This document shows positions 1-8,545 of a stretch of DNA of 64,000 bases, in pieces. The notes beneath the pieces were generated by a model. It made no database searches and had not been told where the DNA came from. It was given only the letters and a program-made list of their open reading frames with translations. The translations under genes were made by a program, and so were the position numbers. Origin of the DNA: CAIWHR01 sp963788185 (lineage in GTDB: Bacteria > Pseudomonadota > Gammaproteobacteria > Burkholderiales > Casimicrobiaceae). Each line of letters opens with the position of its first letter. Position 1 is the stretch's first letter. Location of the stretch: the NCBI GenBank assembly GCA_963788185.1, contig CAWBGE010000017.1, positions 620,001 through 684,000 on the forward strand, read 5' to 3'.

Positions 1-191
1 CCCTCCGACGGGCCGTACTGCAGCCAGGCCGACGGAACCGCGCCCGGGTCGAGTGCCGGAAACGTCTGCGGCGCGGGCAGGCCGCCGGCGAAGGAGACCA
101 TGCCCGGGCGGTCGATGACGGCCAGGATCTCCCGGATCGGCGAGGCAACGAGATCGTCCACCCGCCGCGAAAGGCGGTCGCTTGCTGCCAT
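1..191 (-). CDS. PLP-dependent aminotransferase (class I/II, MocR/2-aminoadipate type), N-terminal part
   Basis: The gene runs off the left edge; only the first 63 residues or so are present. It starts at an ATG at 191. The product opens with a short helix, followed by SPIREIL and FAGGLPAP at about residues 18-43, then YGPSEG at the edge. These are the opening motifs of fold-type I aminotransferases of the LysN/2-aminoadipate and MocR-like group, which transfer the amino group of an amino acid to a 2-oxo acid through PLP. The substrate cannot be told from this fragment. It is divergent from the marR-type gene at 261 and the 69-bp gap between them carries two inverted repeats, so it is the likely target of that repressor. 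Confidence 0.8.
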   Translation of the reverse strand, partial: MAASDRLSRRVDDLVASPIREILAVIDRPGMVSFAGGLPAPQTFPALDPGAVPSAWLQYGPSE

Positions 192-207
192 CGGCACCTC
201 GATGTAG

Positions 208-222
208 GTCAATATATTTGAC
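208..222. promoter_or_regulatory. Candidate MarR operator 1 (GTCAA-N5-TTGAC)
   Basis: A 15-bp inverted repeat, GTCAA-TATAT-TTGAC, lies 16 bp upstream of the aminotransferase start. The same arms with the same spacing recur at 255-269. The AT-rich centre is typical of MarR operators. Binding here would cover the region where the aminotransferase promoter should lie. Assignment to the adjacent regulator is inference from position. Confidence 0.65.
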
Positions 223-254
223 GTATATGCACAGTAGCGCCGACCGTCTAATAT

Positions 255-269
255 GTCAACATGATTGAC
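255..269. promoter_or_regulatory. Candidate MarR operator 2 (GTCAA-N5-TTGAC)
   Basis: This is the second copy of the GTCAA-N5-TTGAC inverted repeat (GTCAA-CATGA-TTGAC), centred 47 bp from the first. It overlaps the ATG of the marR gene at 261, so occupancy would block expression of the regulator itself. That suggests negative autoregulation together with control of the divergent aminotransferase. Confidence 0.6.
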
Positions 270-695
270 CAAAAACGCCAGGCCGCTCTGCGCGAGGCAA
301 TCGAGCTCTTCTTCTTCGGCTACCGTGCGTTCACCGCCCACCCCGACAGCATCCTCAAGCGGCGCGGGCTCTCCCGCGTGCACCACCGCATTCTCTACTT
401 CGTCGGTCGCGAGCCCGGCCTCGGGATCGACGCGCTGCTCGACACGCTCGGGGTGTCGAAGCAGGCCCTCAACGCGCCGCTGCGGCGCCTCATCGAGTTG
501 AAGCTCGTCGCGGTGCGCACCGCGGCGGGCGATGGGCGCCGTCGCGAGCTGCGCCTCACCGCCGAAGGCGAGCGGCTGGAGAACCAGCTCACCGGCACGC
601 AGGTGGAGCAACTCGCCGCTGTCTTCGGTGCCTCGGGCAGGACGGCCGAAGCCGGGTGGCGCGCCGTGATGGCGCGATTGCCGCGTAGGGACTGA
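261..695 (+). CDS. MarR-family winged-helix transcriptional regulator
   Basis: A 144-residue protein of normal MarR length. The winged helix spans about residues 38-105: helix HHRILYFVGREPG, recognition helix near VSKQALNAPLRRLIE (about 66-80), then a wing with the GDGRRRELRLT pattern. The N- and C-terminal helices should form the dimer interface. MarR proteins are usually repressors released by small aromatic or phenolic ligands; no ligand can be inferred here. The gene is divergent from a PLP aminotransferase, and two identical 15-bp inverted repeats lie in the gap, one over its own start codon. Control of the aminotransferase is inferred from this layout. Confidence 0.9.
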   Translation: MIDQKRQAALREAIELFFFGYRAFTAHPDSILKRRGLSRVHHRILYFVGREPGLGIDALLDTLGVSKQALNAPLRRLIELKLVAVRTAAGDGRRRELRLTAEGERLENQLTGTQVEQLAAVFGASGRTAEAGWRAVMARLPRRD

Positions 696-1059
696 GCACC
701 GATCGACGGCCACTGAGCGACACATTCCCTTGGCATTCCGCGTCACTTTCCGTGACATTTCCCGGCGAAAGCGACACATCATGTGTCATCTTTTTTCGAA
801 GGTAATTGTTAGCGCCGAAATTGAGCCGGGGAAGGCCCCGCCGTACGCTCGGGTGCCGGCAATGGCCGGTTCCGAGCGCGTTGGCGCCTACATTGGACGG
901 GCGCTTGCGGCCACACGGTTGCAGACGGTCGCCCATCCGCCAAGGCAGTCATCTGAACGACTGCTTGGCTCAAAAATCCTCGTCACGGCAACGCGCAACC
1001 CCTCGAGAAACATTTCAGACCGTCGCTGCACACGATCGGCCACCCTGGGCTGCCGCGAG
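696..1059. other. Intergenic region between marR and the convergent aspartoacylase-family gene
   Basis: This 364-bp stretch holds no convincing gene. It contains a small inverted repeat at 742-756 (GTCAC-N5-GTGAC) and a terminator-like hairpin at 773-796. Nothing else stands out. Confidence 0.5.
773..796 (+). terminator. Putative Rho-independent terminator after marR
   Basis: The stem GACACA/TGTGTC (773-778 and 782-787) with a 3-nt loop is followed by ATC and six T residues (791-796). The stem is short and AT-rich, so it is only moderately convincing. It lies 78 bp past the marR stop codon in the correct orientation. Confidence 0.45.
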
Positions 1060-2235
1060 CTACTCCGAGTAAGGGGCTGCGCCGGACACCGGCGCGGCGT
1101 CGGCCAGGATGAAGAGCAGCACGTTGCCGGGCTCCGACGTGGCGTCGCTGCGTAGGCTACCGATAAGGCCGTTGACCGGGCTGGTGTACTCGGCCACCAC
1201 TTCGCCGAAAGTGTTGCGCTGGATGGCCACCTTTTGTCCTGGCGTGACCTTGGCATTCAGTTTGACCAACAATTCGATGAATCCACCGTGGGTGGTCAGC
1301 ACGGGAACCGCATTCTTCCCGATGTAGACGTTGGCATCGACTGCGGTGCGTCCGATCGCCCCGGGAACGATGCCGTAGTGCTTGAAGACGTTCATCGTGC
1401 CTTCGACGAAGATCGGAATCATGTCGAGATCAAGCCGCCGCGCCACACCCACCTCAGGCGTAAAACAGGGAATGCCCGCATCGATGTAGGCGTTGTGCAG
1501 CACACCAGGATAGGCCGGGTTGTCCCAGATCGCCGGAACGGGGTAGAGCATCATCATGGTCTTCACGTCCGGGATACGCATGTCACCGATGTGAAAGGCG
1601 GCTGCGTCCAGGCCGGTGGTCCCGGTATGGAAGTCCATGGCCAGGTCGGTGTTGGGCCTGAGCAGCCGGTTGAACACCAGTCCGGCCTGGCGGCTGACGG
1701 CACCGAGGCCGTTTTCATTGCCGGGCCATTCGCGGTTCATGTCGGTCAATTCGAAACCGCGATTGGTGCTCGGCCAGCGACGCTGCATGCTCTCCATTGC
1801 AGGTCGTGCAATGTCCAACACCGCCATGACGGTGCCCGACATTTCCGCCGGGTTCAACTGGCCCATAACCGTTTGTACGGTGTGCACCGAACTCATCTCG
1901 TCACCGTGTACACCGCTGGTCAGGGTAATGCGCTTGCCGGGCCTGGCCCCCTTGGCCACGATGACCGACACGTACCAGTGCTGTCCCGTGGACATCTGCA
2001 CACCCTGGAAGTACAGCAGGTGTTTCTTGCCCGGTTCTAGGTTTGCGGTGTTCAGCGAACTGACCACTTTCTTGTCGTTGATCACATCCCCGGTGTAGAC
2101 GGTGCTGATCTTGGCAGTGGTTGCAGCAGCGCTTGTTTGCGCTTGCGCCATGCCGATACCGCTTAGTGCGAACACGGTGATCAGCAGCGACTGCATGAAA
2201 CGGCGCCTACGGCTACCCAGAGGCTCGTTCAACAT
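1060..2235 (-). CDS. Secreted succinylglutamate desuccinylase/aspartoacylase-family zinc hydrolase
   Basis: A 391-residue AstE/AspA-family (M14-like) protein. The start at 2235 is preferred over an in-frame ATG at 2268 because a GGGAG ribosome-binding site sits just upstream and an Arg-rich n-region plus hydrophobic stretch (about 9-33, ending near AQA) then forms a signal peptide. Zinc ligands are visible: H110 and E113 in SGVHGDE and H203 in DFHTG, with the substrate-binding DMNR motif at 165-168. Family members hydrolyse N-acyl amino acids or related amides; export suggests a periplasmic substrate. The C-terminal part (about 300-385) resembles the beta-barrel/biotinyl-like domain of this family. 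It stands alone, and the substrate is unknown. Confidence 0.85.
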   Translation of the reverse strand: MLNEPLGSRRRRFMQSLLITVFALSGIGMAQAQTSAAATTAKISTVYTGDVINDKKVVSSLNTANLEPGKKHLLYFQGVQMSTGQHWYVSVIVAKGARPGKRITLTSGVHGDEMSSVHTVQTVMGQLNPAEMSGTVMAVLDIARPAMESMQRRWPSTNRGFELTDMNREWPGNENGLGAVSRQAGLVFNRLLRPNTDLAMDFHTGTTGLDAAAFHIGDMRIPDVKTMMMLYPVPAIWDNPAYPGVLHNAYIDAGIPCFTPEVGVARRLDLDMIPIFVEGTMNVFKHYGIVPGAIGRTAVDANVYIGKNAVPVLTTHGGFIELLVKLNAKVTPGQKVAIQRNTFGEVVAEYTSPVNGLIGSLRSDATSEPGNVLLFILADAAPVSGAAPYSE

Positions 2236-2545
2236 GATCCGCTCCCAGCTAAGTACGTGAAATTCCAAGAACCCGATGGGTCACATTCGCGGATTATATC
2301 GGTCTACTGGGAGCGGCTCTTTGTGCGGTTCTTTGCGATGGATCGATTTGCAAAGGGCCTAGGGCTGCCGGGCACGACCGTACCCGCGTGAGGCAGCAGC
2401 GGGGACCAGCACAAGAACCTGCCGAATGGCCACAATTCGCGGGTCGCGGCGCTGGCTCGAAAGGTCGAGCCGCGCAATGTCGCGCTGTGCCCCGGGATGC
2501 GTTCGGGTTCCCCGGCGTTACCGTCAATCACTCCGGAGCACGTCC

Positions 2546-3143
2546 ATGAATCGAATTCCCCTCGTCCAAGGCGCAATGGCGGCTGCCGTGCTCGCGCTCA
2601 CCCTCATCACAACACCGGCCGACGCCCAATCGCGGGTGCAGTACGGGCGCATCACCAGCGTCGTCCCGACCACGGTGACCAACGCCAGCGCCCAGACCGT
2701 CGGCACGCTTGTGGGCGGGGGGCATCGGACTGGCCAGCGGCGGCGGGCAGTCGGGCAGCAACCGTGCGTTGCGTACGATTGGCGGCGCAGCGGCCGGTCG
2801 CGGCGTCACCAACCTTGCCACGCGTTCGCAGGCGTTCGAGTACACGGTCCTCATCGACGGCACGACCACCACCCGCATCGTCTCCGACCAGGCCGGCAAG
2901 CGGATCGGCGACTGCGTGGCGGTCGAGCAAGGGCAGTTCAGCAACATCCGGCTGGTGTCCGATGCCCGCTGCAATCCGGCGCCGCGCCCCGCAGCGCCGG
3001 CACCCGCACCGACCCCGGCCCCGGCGGCCGAAGTGGAAGCCGCGAACGCGTGCGAACAGGCCAACCTGCAGGTGCTCGCCGCCGAGACGGACGATGCCTT
3101 CACGCTCGCCGAGCCTCGTATGCGCCTGCTGTGCGGCGAGTGA
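2546..3143 (+). pseudogene. Glycine-zipper (SlyB/Rickettsia 17-kDa-like) exported protein, interrupted by a +1 frameshift
   Basis: Translation starts at ATG 2546 behind GGAG (2535-2538). The first frame gives a signal peptide (ending near ADA-QS) and a start of the repeat typical of SlyB-like proteins (YGRITSVVPTTV, then GTLVGGG). The reading frame is lost in a run of six G at 2717-2722. If that run had five G, translation would continue without interruption as GIGLASGGGQSG into GGAAAGRGV, then a beta-strand domain (FEYTVLIDG, GDCVAVEQG) and a Pro/Ala-rich tail, ending at TGA 3141-3143, about 198 residues in all. This is either a genuine frameshift, a phase-variable tract or a base-call error. 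Intact relatives sit in the outer membrane or periplasm. Confidence 0.7.
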
Positions 3144-3757
3144 CGCTGCCGGCGTCGGAGAATTGAGGCAACCCTCGGCTGCGCGGCCGGGTTCGACGCC
3201 CGCCGCCACGGCGCCCGGGCGCAATCCTCGCGCTCTCCTGCAGGTGCCCAATCGGACGTGATCGGCGTGCCCCGTTGCCGCGACTTGAACGACGGCTTCG
3301 TTCGATCCCTGCGACCGGTTCGGAGGACCCTGGACGGCGGCTGCACGCCCTGAGGTGCTCAGTCAAGCATTTTGCAGAGCGGCGGCCATGGCGGCGATCA
3401 GTGGCGAGCCGCTGCGCTTGAGAGCATGGCACCGGCCATTCGACTACGAAACCGCCACCGGCCGGATTGGGTCGAAGGCGCCAGTTGGCAGATGTCTGGT
3501 TTGTGCGTTACCCGTGGGGCGCGCAATTTTCGGGCGATTGCTCACAGCGACCGATTGCGGGACTCGAGGATCGTTGCGGTGGCCAGGGTTTTGCGGTTAT
3601 CCGATTGGTGCCGGGGGCCTGCAGAAGTGCGCAGGCCCCGTGCGCGACGTCGAACACCGTAAGTCGCATGTGTCCTGTGCGCGCCTGCTGCAAATGGCTA
3701 GGGGCCGGCATGGCCAGACGCAGTCCCGAGGCGGTGCGCTGGGCGACACGCGCTGCC
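3144..3757. other. 614-bp gene-free stretch with one strong hairpin
   Basis: No open frame here has a credible start or family resemblance. A 9-bp perfect stem lies at 3614-3622 and 3631-3639 (GGGGCCTGC/GCAGGCCCC, 8-nt loop), 119 bp beyond the end of nrdB on its downstream side. No T-run follows on either strand, so a classical terminator is not supported. It could be a mRNA 3' end structure or nothing. Confidence 0.4.
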
Positions 3758-4942
3758 TCACTCCCAGTTCAGCGTGCCGCCGGTCTGGTACTCGGTCACC
3801 CGCGTCTCGAAGAAGTTCTTCTCCTTCTTGATGTCGATCATCTCGGCCATCCACGGGAACGGGTTGTCGGCGCGATCGAACACTGCGTCGACGCCTATCT
3901 GCTGGCAGCGGCGGTTGGCGATGAAGCGCAGGTATTCCTTGAACATCGTCGCGTTCAGCCCCAGCACGCCGCGCGGCATCGTGTCCTCGGCGTAGGCGTA
4001 CTCGAGGTCGACGCCCTTCTTCATCAGCGTGCGGATCTCCTCGCGGAACTCGGGCGTCCAGAGCTGCGGATTCTCGAGCTTGATGGTGTTGATGAGGTCG
4101 ATGCCGAAATTGCAGTGCATCGACTCGTCGCGCAGGATGTACTGATACTGCTCGGAGCTGCCGGTCATCTTGTTCTGTCGGCCCAGCGCCAGGATCTGCA
4201 CGAAGCCGACGTAGAAGAAGAGTCCCTCCATGATGCAGGCGAAGACGATCAGGCTCTTCAGGAGCTGCTGATCGGCTTGCGGCGTTCCCGTCTTGAACAT
4301 CGGGTTGGTCAGCACGTCGATGAACGGGATCAGGAACTCGTCCTTGTCGCGGATCGACTTGATCTCGTGGTAGGCATTGAAGATCTCGGCTTCGTCGAGG
4401 CCCAGGCTCTCGACGATGTACTGGTACGCGTGGGTGTGGATCGCTTCCTCGAACGCCTGCCGCAGCAGGTACTGCCGGCATTCGGGTGCGGTGATGTGGC
4501 GATAGGTGCCGAGCACGATGTTGTTGGCGGCCAGCGAATCGGCGGTGACGAAGAAGCCCAGGTTGCGCTTCACGATCAGCCGCTCGTCGTCGGTGAGGCC
4601 GTTGGGGTTCTTCCAGGTCTCGATGTCGCGCTGCATGTTTACTTCCTGCGGCATCCAGTGGTTGGCGCAGCCGGCGAGGTACTTGTCCCAGGCCCAACGG
4701 TACTTGAACGGCACGAGCTGGTTGACGTCGGACTCGCCGTTGATCACGCGCTTGTCCTCGACGCGCACGCGGCGCAGGTCGCCCTCCGGCGTCTGCCGGT
4801 CAGTGTCGGCATCGCTTGCGTGCTCGCGCGCGAGAATCCCGCCCCCGATACTGCCGGAGGTCTGGACGCGCAGCGTGGCCGGCGAGGCCGGTTGCAGGCG
4901 CGGCGGCGTTGCCGGTGCGATGTCGTCGTCGAAGTTCAGCAT
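3758..4942 (-). CDS. nrdB: Class Ia ribonucleoside-diphosphate reductase, beta subunit
   Basis: A 394-residue R2 protein that houses the di-iron/tyrosyl-radical cofactor and feeds the radical to NrdA for reduction of ribonucleoside diphosphates. The ferritin-like core shows the metal ligands: D135 in TADS, E166 and H169 in EEAIHTHAY, the Glu of MEGLFFYV, and the Glu and His of RDESMH. The radical tyrosine is Y173 (equivalent to E. coli Tyr122), so this is a true tyrosyl-radical enzyme rather than a class Ic Phe variant. The first 55 residues or so are a Pro/Ala/Thr-rich low-complexity extension. It is the last gene of the leftward nrd operon, 106 bp after the DUF2442 gene. Confidence 0.97.
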   Translation of the reverse strand: MLNFDDDIAPATPPRLQPASPATLRVQTSGSIGGGILAREHASDADTDRQTPEGDLRRVRVEDKRVINGESDVNQLVPFKYRWAWDKYLAGCANHWMPQEVNMQRDIETWKNPNGLTDDERLIVKRNLGFFVTADSLAANNIVLGTYRHITAPECRQYLLRQAFEEAIHTHAYQYIVESLGLDEAEIFNAYHEIKSIRDKDEFLIPFIDVLTNPMFKTGTPQADQQLLKSLIVFACIMEGLFFYVGFVQILALGRQNKMTGSSEQYQYILRDESMHCNFGIDLINTIKLENPQLWTPEFREEIRTLMKKGVDLEYAYAEDTMPRGVLGLNATMFKEYLRFIANRRCQQIGVDAVFDRADNPFPWMAEMIDIKKEKNFFETRVTEYQTGGTLNWE

Positions 4943-5048
4943 GGGCGTTTTCTCCGGTACGGCAGTTTCTGATGAGGGTGTCGGGCCGGCAGGGCGGGGC
5001 AGGGAGCCTGCGTTGCCGTCCTTCCGGCGCGCTTGGGACCGCGGTCAA

Positions 5049-5312
5049 TCAATGCATGGCACTCAGGCGGTCGTACAGATAATCGGGGGCGAAATCGACA
5101 CCGTGGTGCCAGGCGATCGTCGCGAGACCGTGATCGAGGTAGAAATCGGCAAAGCGCGCCTTGTCGCGCAGCGTCTCGAAAGTTTCGCCGTATAGGTCGT
5201 CGGAGAGGTCGATCACGCCTTTCTTGCCGTCATTGAATTCGAGCCAGATCTGGTAGTCCCCGAGATACCGCGCTTCGATCACGTGTCTTGCCACCTGTTC
5301 GTAACGTGCCAA
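5049..5312 (-). CDS. DUF2442-domain small protein
   Basis: An 87-residue protein of the DUF2442 type: an N-terminal RYLGDYQIWLEFNDGKKGVIDL beta-hairpin region, then ETFETLRDKARFADFYLD and ATIAWHHGVDFAPDYLYD. The start is a TTG at 5312, chosen because a near-perfect AGGAGGTG ribosome-binding site lies 6 nt upstream. DUF2442 proteins are often found near toxin-antitoxin-like or metabolic genes and have no settled function; some are annotated as NAD-binding regulators. It sits between nrdA and nrdB on the same strand, so it is probably part of that operon. A role in ribonucleotide reduction is not shown. Confidence 0.85.
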   Translation of the reverse strand: MARYEQVARHVIEARYLGDYQIWLEFNDGKKGVIDLSDDLYGETFETLRDKARFADFYLDHGLATIAWHHGVDFAPDYLYDRLSAMH

Positions 5313-5390
5313 CGGGCACCTCCTGTCGGTAGATCGACGAACGGCCGGAGCCGGGCGCGGGCCCGACGCCGGTTCCGGAATTCCCGACGG

Positions 5391-5573
5391 CTAACGGCCG
5401 CGCACGCGCAGCGGCAACAGCAGCAGATCCTGCTGCCGCTGAAGCGTTCCGCGCGGGAGCGCCTGCGGGCCGTTGCCTGTCCGCGCGCTCGTCTGCGGCG
5501 CTGCCGGCCAACGCCAATGGCGCCGGCCGGCGTCGTCCACATAGAACTCCCACCTCTTCGATTCCGCGTTCAT
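5391..5573 (-). CDS. Small hypothetical protein between nrdA and nrdB
   Basis: A 60-codon ORF starting at ATG 5573 with a purine-rich AGGAAGGGAAG upstream, an excellent ribosome-binding site. The first 22 residues (pattern W-F-V-D-G-HWRW) have a strongly protein-like spacing of aromatic residues, resembling small W-rich hypothetical proteins. The rest is Gln/Leu/Arg-rich and could be a read-through in a wrong frame, so the true C-terminus is uncertain. It lies 53 bp after nrdA on the same strand. I assign no function. Confidence 0.42.
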   Translation of the reverse strand: MNAESKRWEFYVDDAGRRHWRWPAAPQTSARTGNGPQALPRGTLQRQQDLLLLPLRVRGR

Positions 5574-5626
5574 CGCTTCCCTTCCTGTCCGGGGTCACGG
5601 GGTTGCAACAACGGGCATGGGCGCCT

Positions 5627-8545
5627 CTACTGGCACGCTTCGCATGTCGGGTCATCGATGGCACAGAACTTCGGCGCGCCGGCCTCCGTCGCGGCAGGAC
5701 CTGCGGCATTCATGCCGCCATTGGCCGGGACCGCGTTGAGCTCGCCACCGCGGCCCGTGGACTTCTCGGCACCGGTTGCGGCGAGCGTGCGCAGGTAGTA
5801 GGTGGTCTTCAGCCCGCGCATCCACGCGAGCTTGTAGGTCTCGTCGAGCTTCTTTCCGGAGGCGCCGGCCATGTAGATGTTGAGGCTCTGCGCCTGGTCG
5901 ATCCACTTCTGCCGCCGCGATCCGGCCTCGACGATCCACTTGGGCTCGACCTCGAACGCGGTCGCGTAGAGATTGCGCAGGTCGGCCGGAATGCGGTCGA
6001 TGCGGGCAAGCGAGCCGTCGAAGTATTTGAGGTCGGCGACCATCACCTCGTCCCAGAGGTTGCGCTTCTTGAGTTCGTCGACGAGATGCTCGTTGACGAC
6101 GGTGAACTCGCCGGAGAGGTTCGATTTGACGTACAGGTTCTGGTATTCGGGCTCGATCGATGCCGCGACGCCGATGATGTTGGAAATGGTGGCGGTGGGC
6201 GCGATGGCGACGCAATTCGAGTTGCGCATGCCGAACTCGCGAATGCGTGCGCGCAACGGCGCCCAGTCCATCGCCGACGACTCGTCGCAGTCGATGTAGC
6301 CGCCGCGCTCGTCGCGCAGCAGTTGCAGCGAATCCTGCGGCAGGATGCCCCGATCCCACAGGCTGCCCTTGTACGACGAGTAGCGGCCGCGTTCCTCGGC
6401 AAGCTCGGTCGACGCCCAGTAGGCGTAGTAGCAGACGGCCTCCATCGACCGGTCGGCGAACTGCATCGCCGGTTCCGACGCGTACGGGGTGCGCAGGAGG
6501 TGCAGGCAATCCTGGAAGCCCATGATGCCCAGGCCCACCGGCCGGTGCTTGAGGTTGGAATTGCGCGCCTTGGCGACGGCGTAGTAGTTGATGTCGATGA
6601 CGTTGTCCAGCATGCGCATCGCCGTGTGGATCGTGCGCTGCAGCTTGGCCTGATCGAGCGCGTAACCGTCGGCGGTGGGCACCATGTGGTTCAGGAGGTT
6701 GACCGAGCCCAGGTTGCAGACCGCGATTTCGGTGTCGCTGGTATTGAGCGTGATCTCCGTGCACAGATTGGAACTGTGGACGGTGCCGAGATGCTGCTGC
6801 GGCGAGCGGACGTTGCAGGCGTCCTTGAACGTGATCCACGGATGCCCGGTCTCGAACAGCATCGACAGCATCTTGCGCCACAGCTGGAGCGCGGGAATCC
6901 TCTTGTGCAGCTTCAGTTCGCCGCGCGCGGCGCGTTCCTCGTGGCGGGTGTAGGACTCCTCGAATGCGCGGCCCCACTTGTCGTGCAGGTCGGGGACGTC
7001 GGACGGCGAGAACAGCGTCCAGTCGCCGCCTTCCATCACCCGCTTCATGAACAGGTCCGGAATCCAGTTCGCGGTGTTCATGTCGTGCGTGCGGCGGCGA
7101 TCGTCGCCGGTATTCTTGCGCAGCTCGAGAAACTCCTCGATGTCGAGGTGCCAGGTCTCGAGGTAGGTGCAGACGGCGCCCTTGCGCTTGCCGCCCTGGT
7201 TCACCGCAACGGCGGTGTCGTTGACGACCTTGAGGAAGGGGACGACACCCTGGCTCTTGCCGTTGGTGCCCTTGATGTGCGAGCCCATGGCGCGCACGTT
7301 GGTCCAGTCGTTGCCGAGGCCCCCGGCGAACTTGGACAGCAGCGCGTTTTCCTTGATCGCTTCGTAGATGCCGTCGAGATCGTCGGCAACCGTGGTGAGG
7401 TAGCACGACGAAAGCTGCGACCGTTGCGTGCCCGAATTGAACAGCGTCGGCGTCGAACTCATGAAGTCGAAGGTCGACAGCACGTCGTAGAACTCGACGG
7501 CGCGTGCTTCACGGTCGACTTCATTCAGAGCGAGGCCCATCGCGACGCGCATGAAGAAGCACTGCGGCAGCTCGAAACGGCGGCCCGCGTTGGCGTGCGT
7601 CGCGTACTGGTCGACGAGGAAATACCGGTCGTAGAGCGTCTGCAGGCCGAGGTAGCCGAACTGAAGGTCGCGTTCGGGCTTCAATGCGGCACCGAGCTTG
7701 GTCATGTCGTACTGCAGCAGCGCCTCGTTCAGCAGGCCGATCTTGACGCCGTGCTTCACGAACCGGGGAAAGTACTCGGCGTAGCGCGCGGCCATCTCGG
7801 ACTGCGTCGCGTCTTCGCCCAGCGCTTCGTGCCGGATCGAATCGAGCAGCAGGCGCGCGGCGACGAGGCTGTAGGCGGGATCCTTCTCGATCAGCGTGCG
7901 CGCCGCCAGCACCACGCCCTTGCGCACCTCGTCCATGGGCACGCCGTCGTAGAGATCCTTGAGCGTTGCCCTGAGGATGCGCTCGGCATCGACGTCCGCA
8001 AGTCCGGCGCAGGACTCGGCGATGGCGATACGCAGCCGCGCCATGTCGAGCGGGCGCGAGATGCCGTTGTCCAGCACGGTGATCGTCGTCGTCTCGGGAC
8101 GCGGGCTCTTCTGCGCCTTGTCGTGCGCACGCTCCTGCGAGCGCCGCTCGCGATACAGCACGTAGGCGCGCGCCACTTCGTGCTCGCCGCCGCGCATCAG
8201 CGCCAGTTCGACCTGGTCCTGGATTTCCTCGATGTGAATCGCGCCACCCTCGGGCTTGCGCTTCATCAGGGCGCTGACGACGGCATCGGTGAGCTTGGCG
8301 ACTTCGTCGCGGATTCGGGCGGATGCGGCGCCCTGGCCGCCGTTGATCGCGAGGAAGGCCTTGGTCATCGCGATCGTGATCTTGTCGGGCTCGAAGCCGA
8401 CCACCGACCCGTTGCGGCGGATCACCTTGTACTGGGTCAGGCGGACGTCGCCGCTGCCCGGCGTCAGCACGCCGTCGGCCGTCGGCGCGTGGCTTTCGTG
8501 GGGCGTGGCGGGCGCGGCAGCGGCGGTGGCGCTCGAAAGTTGCAT
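5627..8545 (-). CDS. nrdA: Class Ia ribonucleoside-diphosphate reductase, alpha subunit
   Basis: A 972-residue R1 protein, longer than E. coli NrdA (761) because of N-terminal extensions. A Pro/Ala leader is followed by an ATP-cone beginning near residue 36 (YKVIRRNGSVVGFEPDKI), the allosteric overall-activity domain, and a second cone-like segment from about 155. The catalytic barrel carries C381 (SSCYL) and C610 (AVCNLGSVNL), which form the reducible pair, and C595 with E597 (NLCTEI), the thiyl-radical site. The C-terminal redox pair is C968-x-x-C971. The start at 8545 follows AGGAGAGG. It is the first gene of the nrd operon; two NrdR-like boxes lie about 200-250 bp upstream. Confidence 0.97.
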   Translation of the reverse strand: MQLSSATAAAAPATPHESHAPTADGVLTPGSGDVRLTQYKVIRRNGSVVGFEPDKITIAMTKAFLAINGGQGAASARIRDEVAKLTDAVVSALMKRKPEGGAIHIEEIQDQVELALMRGGEHEVARAYVLYRERRSQERAHDKAQKSPRPETTTITVLDNGISRPLDMARLRIAIAESCAGLADVDAERILRATLKDLYDGVPMDEVRKGVVLAARTLIEKDPAYSLVAARLLLDSIRHEALGEDATQSEMAARYAEYFPRFVKHGVKIGLLNEALLQYDMTKLGAALKPERDLQFGYLGLQTLYDRYFLVDQYATHANAGRRFELPQCFFMRVAMGLALNEVDREARAVEFYDVLSTFDFMSSTPTLFNSGTQRSQLSSCYLTTVADDLDGIYEAIKENALLSKFAGGLGNDWTNVRAMGSHIKGTNGKSQGVVPFLKVVNDTAVAVNQGGKRKGAVCTYLETWHLDIEEFLELRKNTGDDRRRTHDMNTANWIPDLFMKRVMEGGDWTLFSPSDVPDLHDKWGRAFEESYTRHEERAARGELKLHKRIPALQLWRKMLSMLFETGHPWITFKDACNVRSPQQHLGTVHSSNLCTEITLNTSDTEIAVCNLGSVNLLNHMVPTADGYALDQAKLQRTIHTAMRMLDNVIDINYYAVAKARNSNLKHRPVGLGIMGFQDCLHLLRTPYASEPAMQFADRSMEAVCYYAYWASTELAEERGRYSSYKGSLWDRGILPQDSLQLLRDERGGYIDCDESSAMDWAPLRARIREFGMRNSNCVAIAPTATISNIIGVAASIEPEYQNLYVKSNLSGEFTVVNEHLVDELKKRNLWDEVMVADLKYFDGSLARIDRIPADLRNLYATAFEVEPKWIVEAGSRRQKWIDQAQSLNIYMAGASGKKLDETYKLAWMRGLKTTYYLRTLAATGAEKSTGRGGELNAVPANGGMNAAGPAATEAGAPKFCAIDDPTCEACQ

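Noticed and set aside
742..756. GTCAC-N5-GTGAC inverted repeat as another MarR operator
   Set aside because: Arms differ from the GTCAA/TTGAC pair and it lies downstream of marR, with no promoter to control.
3614..3639. Strong 9-bp hairpin as a terminator of the nrd operon
   Set aside because: No T-run on either strand and 119 bp from the nrdB stop; kept only as a note.
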